Source: Gryllotalpicola daejeonensis
GTDB lineage: Bacteria > Actinomycetota > Actinomycetes > Actinomycetales > Microbacteriaceae
DNA: 64,000 nt
Reading direction: 5' to 3'
Assembly (NCBI RefSeq): GCF_039538145.1
Contig: NZ_BAABBV010000001.1
Location: forward strand, 868,001 to 932,000
The notes under the pieces: generated by a model
Told to the model about the DNA's origin: nothing
Databases searched by the model: none
Seen by the model: the letters and a program-made list of their open reading frames with translations, nothing else
Part shown: positions 31,962 to 40,916 of the stretch, in pieces
Layout: each line of letters begins with the position of its first letter
Position numbering within the stretch: the stretch's first letter is position 1
Program-made: the position numbers and the translations under genes

Positions 31962-34700
31962 ATGATCGCGGCCCGACGCGTGCGTGAGCACAGTGCGCTC
32001 TTCGCCGCGCTGCTGTGCGTGTGCGCACTGCTCGCCGGGCTCGGCGTCGGGCTCGTCGGCCACCTCGACTCGGCAGCGCTCGACGGCGTCCGCGCCGGCA
32101 TCGCCCAGCTGTCGGGAACGCAGGCCGAGCTGCGCTTCGACGCGCCGAAGTCCGACGACACCGCCGCCCAGCTGCGTCGCGCGAACGCGATCATCGCGCG
32201 GGAGCTGCGCCGTGGCGGCGCGCCCGTTCCCGTCACGGTCACGCACCGCGACGCGGACGACGGCGACGACATCATCTGGACGGTGCGAGCGGATGCTTCG
32301 CGCATCACCCCCGCCGACCTGCCCGTGCTCGCGCGCGCCGGCTCGGCGATCCACACCGCCATGCTCGACGACGGCACGGTGGGTGCGCAGGGCGTCGAGA
32401 AGTCCGGCTCGCTCGACAGCCAGGCGAGGGCGCTCGCCGCGCGGGTGGCGCCGCTCGCAAGCATCCAGCCCGTCCCGTTGCTCCTTGTCACGGTGATCGG
32501 GCTCGTCACGCTGGCCGAACTCGCGCGACTGCTCGACGGCGTCCGCCTGCGCGAGACGGCCCTGCTGCGCTCGCGCGGAGCCTCGGCCGTGCGCGTCGCC
32601 CGAACCACCGCGCTCGAGGCGCTGATCGTCGCGGGGGTCGGAGCACTGCTCGGCGCCGGCATCGCGACCGGGGTGCTGCTGGCCTTGGGCGAGCATCCGC
32701 TCGACTGGTCGCCGCTCATCGCGATCGTGCTCGCGGTTGTCGTCGCCGCGACAGTGCTCGTCGCGGGTGTCGCCTTCAACTCGGCTCGGCTCGCGTTCCG
32801 GCGGGACACCGTCGACGACTCTGGGCGCGCGCGACGGCTCGCGGCGCCGGGGCTGCTGGTGCTGCTCGTGGCCGCGGCGGCGCTGTCGCTGTGGCGGTAC
32901 CTGCAGTTCGGCTCGCCGCTCTCGCCCACCAGCACCGGCGCCGCCGTCGACCCGATCGCCGTGCTCGCGCCGGCACTGTGCCTCGCCGCGCTGGCCGTGC
33001 TCTGCCTCGCCGTCTTCGCCCCGATCGCCCGGCTCGTCGAGCGTCTCGCCGCCCGCGGCGAGGGTGCGAAGCTCTCGCTCGTCGCGGGTCAGCTCGCTCG
33101 GCGGCCGCGCATGACCGCGTCTCCCATCGTGCTGATCGCGCTCGCGGGCGGAGGTCTGGTGGTTGCCGCCGCGTACACCCCGACCTGGCAGCTCGCCGCG
33201 GGCCGAACGGCCGCGCTGCACGCCGGCGCCGACCTCGTCGTTACGGGAGCAGGGCCAGGGGATGCCGCGGCCATCGCAAAGCTGCCCGGGGTGCGCGCCG
33301 CGGCTCCCACCGTGACGTTCTCGTGGCAGACCGACGATGGCGCCGACGTGAACCTCTCGGCGCTCGGCGCCTCTGGCCTCGGCCACGCGATCTCCCCCGC
33401 CGACGGGGCGGTCGACCCCGCTGCCCTGGCCCGCGCCGTCAGCGGCCGCCTGCTCGGAGCGTCGATCGCCGCCGGCGCGACCGCTCTCGACGTCACCGCG
33501 ACCTCGAGCGGGCCGATGCCCACCCTCGCGGCTTACCTCGTGGACGCCGACGGCATCGCCACCCGCGTGCCCCTGGCTGCGACGACCGGGACCGCCCCGG
33601 GGCACCTGCACGCTGACCTTCCCACGGGCGCCGCCCGACGGCTGGTCGCCCTCGACATCGACGTGCCGCAGCAGCAGCCGGTCACCGGCGCCTTCGACCC
33701 GCAGAACCCGAACACCTGGGTGTTCACGCCAGAGGCGGTGTCCTTCCAGGTGACCGCCGTCACCGCCTCGGGCGGTGACGGCGACGCGCAGCCCGTCGAC
33801 CTCGGCGCGGCATGGAAGCCGGCCGGTGGTGAATCCCCTGGCGACCCCACCCCGAACGGCACGCTCGGCTTCACCGGCACGGCGAGCCCCGGCGGCTATC
33901 GACTGCGCTACGTTCCGGCAGGCAGCCAGGCGGTGCAGGTCGCGCTGTCGCAGCCCTTCGCGGCCACGACACATGCGCGCCGCGGTAGCGAGCTCACCTT
34001 GGATCTGAGCGGCAGCGTGGGCGGCTCGCTCACCACGACGGTGGCGCAGCTCGCGCCGGCGCTGCCCGGGTCGAGCGGAGCCAACGCGGTCGTCGCCGAC
34101 CTCGCCGCCGTTCAGACCCAGCGCATCACGAGCGGCGGCGATCCGCTGCCCGTCGACCGTGTCTGGGTGCGCTCGACGTCCCCGCGGGCGAGCGCCGCGG
34201 CCATCGAGCAGGCGCTGCCGGGCGCTCGCGTGACAGGCCCGGCCATCGCCGCCGGCTCAGGGGTTCTGGCAGCCGTGCCTGTGGCCCTGTGGCTCGGCAT
34301 GGCCGGCGGCGTCGTGCTGGCGCTCATCGCCCTCGCCGCCGTCGCGGGCGAGCTGCTGCGCCTGCGTGCCGACGAGGTCGGCGTGCTGCGGGCGCTCGGC
34401 TACGCACCACGCACACTCGCACGGCTGCGCCAGTGGGAACTGGTCGCCGTCTGCGTCGGCGCCGCGGTCGGCGCCGCCCTCAGCGGCGTGATCGTCAGCG
34501 CGCTGACGGTTCCCGGCCTCGCGCGCATCGCGATCGACGCGCCGTTCGACGCACTTCCTCAGCCGTTGCGACTCGACCCGATCGGCCTCGGCGTCGCCGT
34601 CCTCGCGCTGGCCGTCGCGGTGTGGGCCATCGTCGCCGTCTACGGCGCGCAGGTGGCGCAGCAGGCGCGCACGGCGGTCCCACGGGAGGGGGCGCGATGA
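31962..34700 (+). CDS. ABC transporter permease, FtsX/MacB type (first of two)
   Basis: A 912-residue membrane protein, about twice the usual FtsX permease length. An N-terminal helix (about 10-32) is followed by an extracytoplasmic segment, then about six helices between 165 and 410. The first FtsX-like block has the pattern LLRSRGASAVRVARTTALEALIVAG. A second large extracytoplasmic domain (about 425-760) leads to a C-terminal FtsX block with EVGVLRALGYAPRTLARL. It starts a four-gene operon with overlapping ATGA junctions. Such systems use ATP for mechanical work or lipoprotein/peptide export rather than import. The substrate is unknown. Confidence 0.88.
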   Translation: MIAARRVREHSALFAALLCVCALLAGLGVGLVGHLDSAALDGVRAGIAQLSGTQAELRFDAPKSDDTAAQLRRANAIIARELRRGGAPVPVTVTHRDADDGDDIIWTVRADASRITPADLPVLARAGSAIHTAMLDDGTVGAQGVEKSGSLDSQARALAARVAPLASIQPVPLLLVTVIGLVTLAELARLLDGVRLRETALLRSRGASAVRVARTTALEALIVAGVGALLGAGIATGVLLALGEHPLDWSPLIAIVLAVVVAATVLVAGVAFNSARLAFRRDTVDDSGRARRLAAPGLLVLLVAAAALSLWRYLQFGSPLSPTSTGAAVDPIAVLAPALCLAALAVLCLAVFAPIARLVERLAARGEGAKLSLVAGQLARRPRMTASPIVLIALAGGGLVVAAAYTPTWQLAAGRTAALHAGADLVVTGAGPGDAAAIAKLPGVRAAAPTVTFSWQTDDGADVNLSALGASGLGHAISPADGAVDPAALARAVSGRLLGASIAAGATALDVTATSSGPMPTLAAYLVDADGIATRVPLAATTGTAPGHLHADLPTGAARRLVALDIDVPQQQPVTGAFDPQNPNTWVFTPEAVSFQVTAVTASGGDGDAQPVDLGAAWKPAGGESPGDPTPNGTLGFTGTASPGGYRLRYVPAGSQAVQVALSQPFAATTHARRGSELTLDLSGSVGGSLTTTVAQLAPALPGSSGANAVVADLAAVQTQRITSGGDPLPVDRVWVRSTSPRASAAAIEQALPGARVTGPAIAAGSGVLAAVPVALWLGMAGGVVLALIALAAVAGELLRLRADEVGVLRALGYAPRTLARLRQWELVAVCVGAAVGAALSGVIVSALTVPGLARIAIDAPFDALPQPLRLDPIGLGVAVLALAVAVWAIVAVYGAQVAQQARTAVPREGAR

Positions 34701-37399
34701 GCCGCGACCGCACCGGCACCGTCGGCCTGCTCGTGCGCACCATCGCGCCCGAACGCACGCTCACCGCGCTGATCGCGCTGCTCACGCTCATCGTGGCGCT
34801 GTGCTGCGGCCTGATCCCCCGGGCGTTCAGCGGGTTGCAGGCATCCGATCTGCACTACTCGGTCACCGGCCTCGCGGACACGCGCCGCGATGTCAGCGGC
34901 GCGGTCGTCCCGTTCCTGATTGGACCGGGGCCCGGCACGCCACCCGCCGCAGGCAGCGCGGAAGCCGCCTTCGGGCGCGTCGACTCTGCGCTCGAGGGCG
35001 CCCGGGAGCAGGCATCCGCCCCGCTGCGCGCCGTGCTCGGCGACCCGCACGTCGTCGCCCGCACGGAGCGCAAGAGCGCGCAGCCGCCCGCCTCCGTCGA
35101 CGCGAAGGGCGATTACTTCGTGGCGCTCGCCGCCGACCCGCGCTACGAACAGCAGATCACCCTCACCTCGGGAGCGCAGCCTCACCAGTGGAAGGCGCCT
35201 GAAGGAAGCACCGCAACAGCGCCGCCGATCGACATGGTGATCTCGGCGCAGACTGCCACAAGGATGAACCTCGCAGTCGGCGACGTGCTCGCGACGACGG
35301 TGAGCGACCTCGCAGTGCGGGTGCGCGTGAGCGGGATCTTCACACCGGTGGCGCCGCACTCGGACTACTGGCAGCACACGCCGAGCATCGTCGAGCCCGA
35401 GCTCGAGGACGACCACAACCACCCGCCGCAGTACACGGCGACCGGCTACGTCAACCCACTCACGCTGCTCGCGTTCCAAGATCTCGGCGCGTTCAACGGC
35501 ACGTTCTGGTTCCCCATCGCCGCCTCGGCGATCACCAACTCGAACGCGCACGGCGTCGAGGCCGGCATCCGGGGGCTCGAGGCACGGCAGATCGCGATGC
35601 CGGCAGCGACCCCGGGCCAGACCGTGCGCGTGCCGGTGAACACCGACCTCGGCACGACCATCGCACAGAGCGTCGGCCGCATCGCGGCAACGCTCGCGGT
35701 GATCGCCGTGCTCGTCAGCGGGCCCGCAGGTGTGGTGGTCGCCGTCTTCGCCCTCGGGGTGCGCGCAGTGGTCAGCCGACGTGCGCCCGTGCTCGCGCTC
35801 GTCTCCGCCCGCGGTGCCTCGCGTGCGCAGCTGCGCGCCGCCGCTGCTCTGGAGGGGCTCGCGGCCGGCCTGCCCGCCGCGGCGCTCGGCGCCCTCGTCG
35901 CGGCGCTGATACTGCCGGGGGCGGATGCCTGGGCCTGGGTCGCCCCGTTGCTGGCCGGCCTCGTTCCGGCCGTCCTGTTCGCCGCGCTCGGCGCCGCTCC
36001 CGACGGCGGCCTGCGCGGCACCCGGCGCGACCTGTCTGCCCGCACTCGCGGCGGAGTGCGCTGGATCGTGGAAGCCTGCGTCGTCGGCGCCGCCGCCGTC
36101 GCGACGTACCTGCTCGTGCGGCGGGGGCCGGTCGCCGGCAGCGGCTTCGACGCACTGCTCTCGCTCACACCGCTGCTGCTCGCGCTCGCGGTCAGCGTCG
36201 TGGTGCTGCGAGTGCTGCCACTCGCACTGCGGGGCGCTCTTGCCGTCGCCCGCCGATCTCGCGGAGCGGTCGGGTTCATCGGCGCCGCGCGCGCGATGCG
36301 CGACCCCGCCCTCGGCGTCGCGGCCGCCCTTGCGGTCGTCGTCGGGGTCTCGGTGGCGGTGCTGTCCTCCGGGGTGCTCGCCACGATCCAGTCGGGCGCG
36401 CACGCGCAGGCCGTCGCCTCCGTCGGCGCCGACGTGCGCGCCGATGGAGCGCTGTTCGACGCCAAAGCCGTCGCGGCCGTCCGCGCCGCACCGGGCGTCG
36501 CCCATGTCGCCGGTGTCATGTCCGCTCACAACGTCGAGCTCGGCCTCAACGGCAGGACCACCACGGTGCAGCCGATCATCGCCGACGCCCGCGAACTGCG
36601 CGCCGTGCGCGGCGACGTTCCCGCGGCGCTTGCCGCGAAGCGCGCCGGCCGCGTGCCGGTCGTCGTCTCGGCCGATCTGCTCGATGCGCACCCCCTGGGC
36701 GCCAAGCAGAAGCTCGGCGGCATCCCGGTCGTCATCGCCGGCTCGTTGCCCAGCGACGCGCAGCTCGGCGCCGACTCTCGTTGGGTGCTCGTCGACCGCT
36801 CGTTCACGAAGCAGCTCGGCGAGCCGGCGTTCGAGGCGACCCAGCTGATGGTCGCGCTGCGGCCCGGCGCATCCTCTGTTCCCGTGACGCGCGTGATCGC
36901 GCGCGCGGTGCCATACGCGGCGGTGACGGATGCCGCGGCCGGCCTGGCCCAGATCAACGCGGCCCCCTCGACCGCCGGTCTGCGTGTCACTCTGATCATC
37001 GCCGCGATCACGAGCGCCGTGCTCGCCGCGGTGGCGGTGTTCGCCGGCTCGGTCGCCGCGGCGGCCTCGCGGAACAGCGCGATCGCCATGCTGCGCACCA
37101 TGGGCCTCACGGGTACCCAGTCGCTCGGCCTGGTCGTGTGGGAGATCGTACCGATCGTCATAGCGGCCGCCGCGGTCGGCCTCGGTCTCGGCCTCGTGCT
37201 GCCCCACCTGCTCGTCGCCACGACCGACTTCGCGCCGTTCACCGGCGGCGCCACCCGGCTCGCCGTGACCACTGACTGGCCGCGGCTCGCCGCCCTGCTC
37301 GCCGGCGTGCTCGCCGTCGCGGCGGCCGCCACCCTCGTCGCCGTGCTCGTCGCGCGGCGCACCGACCCGACCGGCGCTGTGAAGATGGGAGCCGAATGA
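34697..37399 (+). CDS. ABC transporter permease, FtsX/MacB type (second of two)
   Basis: A 900-residue partner of the preceding permease. It starts with a transmembrane helix (about 25-45), then a 300-residue extracytoplasmic domain, a helical FtsX block with LALVSARGASRAQLRAAAALEGLAAG, a further external domain and a C-terminal block with AIAMLRTMGLTGTQSLGLV. The ATG at 34697 overlaps the previous stop (ATGA) and has GGGAGGGGG upstream, so it is translated at high efficiency. An in-frame longer frame to 34289 is spurious. Two non-identical permeases suggest a heterodimer. Confidence 0.9.
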   Translation: MSRDRTGTVGLLVRTIAPERTLTALIALLTLIVALCCGLIPRAFSGLQASDLHYSVTGLADTRRDVSGAVVPFLIGPGPGTPPAAGSAEAAFGRVDSALEGAREQASAPLRAVLGDPHVVARTERKSAQPPASVDAKGDYFVALAADPRYEQQITLTSGAQPHQWKAPEGSTATAPPIDMVISAQTATRMNLAVGDVLATTVSDLAVRVRVSGIFTPVAPHSDYWQHTPSIVEPELEDDHNHPPQYTATGYVNPLTLLAFQDLGAFNGTFWFPIAASAITNSNAHGVEAGIRGLEARQIAMPAATPGQTVRVPVNTDLGTTIAQSVGRIAATLAVIAVLVSGPAGVVVAVFALGVRAVVSRRAPVLALVSARGASRAQLRAAAALEGLAAGLPAAALGALVAALILPGADAWAWVAPLLAGLVPAVLFAALGAAPDGGLRGTRRDLSARTRGGVRWIVEACVVGAAAVATYLLVRRGPVAGSGFDALLSLTPLLLALAVSVVVLRVLPLALRGALAVARRSRGAVGFIGAARAMRDPALGVAAALAVVVGVSVAVLSSGVLATIQSGAHAQAVASVGADVRADGALFDAKAVAAVRAAPGVAHVAGVMSAHNVELGLNGRTTTVQPIIADARELRAVRGDVPAALAAKRAGRVPVVVSADLLDAHPLGAKQKLGGIPVVIAGSLPSDAQLGADSRWVLVDRSFTKQLGEPAFEATQLMVALRPGASSVPVTRVIARAVPYAAVTDAAAGLAQINAAPSTAGLRVTLIIAAITSAVLAAVAVFAGSVAAAASRNSAIAMLRTMGLTGTQSLGLVVWEIVPIVIAAAAVGLGLGLVLPHLLVATTDFAPFTGGATRLAVTTDWPRLAALLAGVLAVAAAATLVAVLVARRTDPTGAVKMGAE

Positions 37400-38292
37400 C
37401 CATGACAGCAACCAGCGCACAGCCCACGAGCGCGATCCACTGCCGCGAGCTGGTGCGCATCTTCTCTGCGGAGGGCGTCGAGGTGCAGGCGCTTCAGGGC
37501 CTCGACCTCGAGGTCGCGCGCGGCGAGTTGACCGCGCTCGTCGGCGCCTCCGGGTCGGGCAAATCGACACTGCTGTCGATCCTGTCCGGACTCGACGTGC
37601 CCACCGCAGGGCAGGCATCCGTCGCGGGCTTCGACCTGCTGGCCATGCGCGAGCGCGACCGCATCGGCTACCGCCGCAACGTCGTCGGCTTCGTCTGGCA
37701 GCAGACGGGGCGCAACCTGATCCCCTATCTCACTGCGGCCGAGAACATCTCGCTCACGCTCGCGGTGGCCGGCCACCCCAGGGCGCACCGCGCCGCCCGC
37801 GCCGGGGAGCTGATCGACTTGCTTGGCATCGGCGACCTCGGCGACCGCGTGCCCCGGCAGCTCTCGGGCGGCCAGCAGCAGCGTGTGGCGATCGCCGTCG
37901 CGCTCGCGAACTCGCCGGAGGTGCTGCTCGCCGACGAACCGACGGGCGAACTCGACGAGGCGAACTCGGCGCTCGTGCTCGAGGCGATGCGCGATGTCAA
38001 CGAGCGCCTCGGGGTGACGGTGCTGATCGTCACGCACGATCCCGGCGTCTCCGACCACGTGCGGCGCACCGTGCAGATCCGCGACGGCCGCACCTCGACC
38101 GAGACGCTGCGGCGCACCGAAGTCAGCGACGACGGAGCCGAGCGGCACATCGCCGAGGAATTCGCGGTGCTCGACCGCGTCGGCCGTCTGCAGCTGCCGC
38201 CCGACTACGTGCAGGCACTCGAGCTGCGGCGCCGCGTGAAGCTCTCGCTCGAGACCGACCACGTGCAGGTGCGGAAGGGAGACACGGAATGA
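37396..38292 (+). CDS. ABC transporter ATP-binding protein with C-terminal AbrB/SpoVT-like extension
   Basis: A 298-residue MacB/LolD-type ATPase. Walker A is GASGSGKST, the signature is LSGGQQQR, Walker B is VLLADEPTGELDE and the switch His is in VTHDP. Beyond the ATPase fold, residues about 253-291 read EEFAVLDRVGRLQLPPDYV and continue to DHVQV. This resembles the GR(I/L)xLPxx(Y/V)xxAL core of AbrB/SpoVT swapped-hairpin domains. The extension is absent from the second ATPase of the operon. Its start overlaps the permease stop (ATGA). Confidence 0.9.
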   Translation: MTMTATSAQPTSAIHCRELVRIFSAEGVEVQALQGLDLEVARGELTALVGASGSGKSTLLSILSGLDVPTAGQASVAGFDLLAMRERDRIGYRRNVVGFVWQQTGRNLIPYLTAAENISLTLAVAGHPRAHRAARAGELIDLLGIGDLGDRVPRQLSGGQQQRVAIAVALANSPEVLLADEPTGELDEANSALVLEAMRDVNERLGVTVLIVTHDPGVSDHVRRTVQIRDGRTSTETLRRTEVSDDGAERHIAEEFAVLDRVGRLQLPPDYVQALELRRRVKLSLETDHVQVRKGDTE

Positions 38293-38984
38293 GCGACGCC
38301 ATCATCTCGGCGAGCGGGCTGTCGCGCGTCTTCGGCAGCGGCGACACCCGCGTCGAGGCCGTCGCCGACGTCTCGCTGGAGCTCCACCCGGGCGAGCTGG
38401 TGCTGCTGCGCGGCCCGTCTGGAAGCGGTAAGACGACGCTGCTCAACCTTCTCGGCGGCCTCGACCGGCCGACCACCGGCACGGTGTCGCTCGGCGGCGT
38501 CGAGCTGACGACGGCGTCGGAGGACGAGCTCGCCGGCATCCGTCGCCGCGACATCGGCTTCGTGTTCCAGTCGTTCGCCCTGTTGCCCGTGCTGTCGGCG
38601 GCCGAGAACATCGAGGTGCCCTTGCGCATCGTGCACACGCCGGTCGCCGAGCGCGCGGCGCGCGTCACCGAACTGCTCGCCGCCGTCGGCCTGGCCGATC
38701 ACCCGAACCAGCGGCCGTATGAGCTCTCGGGCGGCCAGCAGCAGCGCGTCGGCATCGCCCGCGCCCTCGCGAACCGCCCGCGGGTGCTCATCGCCGACGA
38801 GCCCACCGGGCAGCTCGACTCGGGCACCGCCGCCCAGATGATGGCGCTCATCGCGCAGCTCGCGCACCAGCAGGGCGTCGCCGCCATTGTCTCGACGCAC
38901 GATCCGCGCATGGCCGAGTACGCCGACCGCGTGCTGCAGCTGCACGACGGAAAGCTCGCGCACGCCAAACACGCCGCGGCGTAG
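38289..38984 (+). CDS. ABC transporter ATP-binding protein (LolD/MacB type)
   Basis: A compact 231-residue ATPase with GPSGSGKTT (Walker A), a Q-loop FVFQSFALLP, LSGGQQQR, VLIADEPTGQLD (Walker B) and STHDPRMAEY (switch His). It is the last gene of the four-gene operon and overlaps the preceding ATPase gene by ATGA. Two different ATPases next to two different permeases imply an asymmetric transporter, or two transporters sharing one operon. Confidence 0.92.
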   Translation: MSDAIISASGLSRVFGSGDTRVEAVADVSLELHPGELVLLRGPSGSGKTTLLNLLGGLDRPTTGTVSLGGVELTTASEDELAGIRRRDIGFVFQSFALLPVLSAAENIEVPLRIVHTPVAERAARVTELLAAVGLADHPNQRPYELSGGQQQRVGIARALANRPRVLIADEPTGQLDSGTAAQMMALIAQLAHQQGVAAIVSTHDPRMAEYADRVLQLHDGKLAHAKHAAA

Positions 38985-38987
38985 CGT
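38982..38987 (+). promoter_or_regulatory. -10 box of MDR oxidoreductase gene (contains ABC stop codon)
   Basis: TAGCGT ends 7 bases before the ATG at 38995. Its TAG is the stop codon of the preceding ATPase gene. Confidence 0.5.
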
Positions 38988-38994
38988 GGAGTCC

Positions 38995-40014
38995 ATGCGT
39001 GCCATCGTCTATACGGAAAAGGGTCCGTCCAGCGTTCTGAGGCTCGTCGACCGGCCCGTGCCCGAGCCCGGCGTCGGCGAGGTGCGGGTGAAGCTCGTGG
39101 TCGCCGGCGTCAACCCGACCGACGTGAAGAGCCGCTCGGGCGCGGCAGCTCGCGGCGACCATGACGAGGTAACCCCCGGCCAGGACGGCGCGGGAACCGT
39201 CGACGCCGTCGGCATCGGCGTCGAGGGCCTCGCCGTCGGCGACCGCGTCTGGCTCTATCTCGCCCAGCACGGGCAACCGCACGGCACCGCGGCCGAGTAC
39301 GTCACCGTTCCCGCCGAGCGCGCGGTGCGCCTGCCCGACACGGTGACGGGCCCCGAAGCGTTCGACCTCGGCGCCGCCCTCGGCGTGCCGGCCATCACCG
39401 CGCACCGGGCGCTCACGAGCGGCCCCGTCGCCCGGCTCTCCCCCGGCTCGCTCGCCGGCCTGCATGTTCTCGTGCACGGCGGCGCGGGCGCGGTGGGCAA
39501 CGCCGCCATTCAGCTGGCACGCTGGGCCGGGGCATCCGTCATCGCCACCGTGAGCAGCGACGAGAAGGGCGCGCTCGCACGCGCGGCCGGCGCGCACCAC
39601 GTCGTCGATTACAAGCACACGGATGCCGCCGCGGGCATCCGCGACGCAGCGCCCGACGGCGTCGACCTGATCGTCGAGGTCGCCCCTGCCGTCAACAACG
39701 AGCTCGACCAGAAGGTCGTGAAGACGGGCGCGACGATCGCGTTCTACGCCAACAACGGCGGCGACCAGCTGGTGCTCGACATCAGGCCGACCTTCTCGCT
39801 GGGCCTGCGCTACCAGGGGCTGCTGCTCTACACGCTCGCCCCCGAGCTGCTCGAGGCCGCAGTCGCCGACGTGAGCGCGGCGGTCGCCGCGGGGGTGCTC
39901 AAAGTCGGCGAAGAGCACGGCCTGCCGCTGCACCGCTTCCCGCTCGACGAGACCGCGGCGGCGCACGACGCCGTCGACGGCGGCGCGGTCGGCAAGGTGC
40001 TCATCCAGATCTGA
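38995..40014 (+). CDS. Quinone-reductase-like MDR oxidoreductase
   Basis: A 339-residue member of the medium-chain dehydrogenase/reductase superfamily, zinc-free quinone oxidoreductase type. It has the GroES-like domain VVAGVNPTDVKSRSG and GQDGAGTVDAVG, then a nucleotide-binding domain with VHGGAGAVGNAAIQLARWAGA. The structural zinc cysteines are absent. It probably reduces quinones or enones with NADPH. The start at 38995 is set by the promoter box. The frame upstream lies inside the ATPase gene. Confidence 0.9.
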   Translation: MRAIVYTEKGPSSVLRLVDRPVPEPGVGEVRVKLVVAGVNPTDVKSRSGAAARGDHDEVTPGQDGAGTVDAVGIGVEGLAVGDRVWLYLAQHGQPHGTAAEYVTVPAERAVRLPDTVTGPEAFDLGAALGVPAITAHRALTSGPVARLSPGSLAGLHVLVHGGAGAVGNAAIQLARWAGASVIATVSSDEKGALARAAGAHHVVDYKHTDAAAGIRDAAPDGVDLIVEVAPAVNNELDQKVVKTGATIAFYANNGGDQLVLDIRPTFSLGLRYQGLLLYTLAPELLEAAVADVSAAVAAGVLKVGEEHGLPLHRFPLDETAAAHDAVDGGAVGKVLIQI

Positions 40015-40061
40015 GCCGCGCCGACTGCATGCGGGCGGCGTTCGGCGGGCACCTGCCCGAC

Positions 40062-40907
40062 ATGAGCGACAGCACAGAAACGAGCACCCGCACCGCCATC
40101 GTCACGGGATCCGACTCCGGCATCGGCCGCGAAAGCGCCATCGCCCTCGCGGAAGATGGCTTCGACGTCGGCATCACCTGGCACAGCGATGAGGACGGCG
40201 CGAACGAGACCGCGCGGCTCGTGCGCGAGCGGGGCCGGAAGGCGGTCGTCGCGCAGCTCGACACGACCGACTCCCCCGCCTGTGGCGACGTGATCGAACG
40301 CCTCATCGACGAGCTCGGCGGCCGCATCGACGTGTTCGTCAACAACGCCGGCATCAACGGCGGCCCCCGGCTCTTCGACACCGACTGGGACACCTGGCAG
40401 CAGACCATCACCGCCGACCTGAGCGGCGCGTTCGTGTGCATCCAGCGCGCCGCGCGCCACATGGTCGAGCAGGCGAAGGCCGAGCGCGGGCGGCCGGGCG
40501 CAGACCCGCGCGACGGCGGCCGCATCATCGCCATCACGAGCGTGCACGAGCACCAGCCGCGTGTCGGCTCGGCCGCCTACGACGCCGCCAAGCACGGACT
40601 CGGCGGGCTCATCAAGACGCTGGCGCTCGAGCTCGGGGAATACGGCATCACCGCGAACGCCGTCGCCCCCGGGGAGATTAATACGCCTATGAACGACGCC
40701 GAGGCGGCAGATGCGTATCGCACCCACCGCCCCGGAATCCCGCTCGGCCGGCCTGGCCACCCGCGCGAGATCGCCGACGTCGTCGCCTTCCTCGCCTCGC
40801 CGAAGGCGAGCTACGTCACCGGTGCCTCGTGGGCCGTCGACGGCGGCATGCTGCAGATGGGCCCGCAGGCGGGCTCGCACTTGACGAGCGACGACTGGCG
40901 TGAATAG
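40062..40907 (+). CDS. Short-chain dehydrogenase/reductase
   Basis: A 281-residue classical SDR of the glucose-dehydrogenase/3-oxoacyl-reductase kind. The cofactor site is TGSDSGIGRE (about 14-23), then NNAGI, the catalytic Ser in ITSVHEH and Tyr-X-X-X-Lys in AAYDAAKHG. The C-terminal VTGASWAVDGGM is conserved. The carbonyl substrate is unknown. I use the ATG at 40062 (MSDSTETS). An ATG at 40029 is also in frame, and neither has a clear ribosome site. It follows the quinone reductase by 47 bases. Confidence 0.88.
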   Translation: MSDSTETSTRTAIVTGSDSGIGRESAIALAEDGFDVGITWHSDEDGANETARLVRERGRKAVVAQLDTTDSPACGDVIERLIDELGGRIDVFVNNAGINGGPRLFDTDWDTWQQTITADLSGAFVCIQRAARHMVEQAKAERGRPGADPRDGGRIIAITSVHEHQPRVGSAAYDAAKHGLGGLIKTLALELGEYGITANAVAPGEINTPMNDAEAADAYRTHRPGIPLGRPGHPREIADVVAFLASPKASYVTGASWAVDGGMLQMGPQAGSHLTSDDWRE

Positions 40908-40916
40908 AGCGGATGC

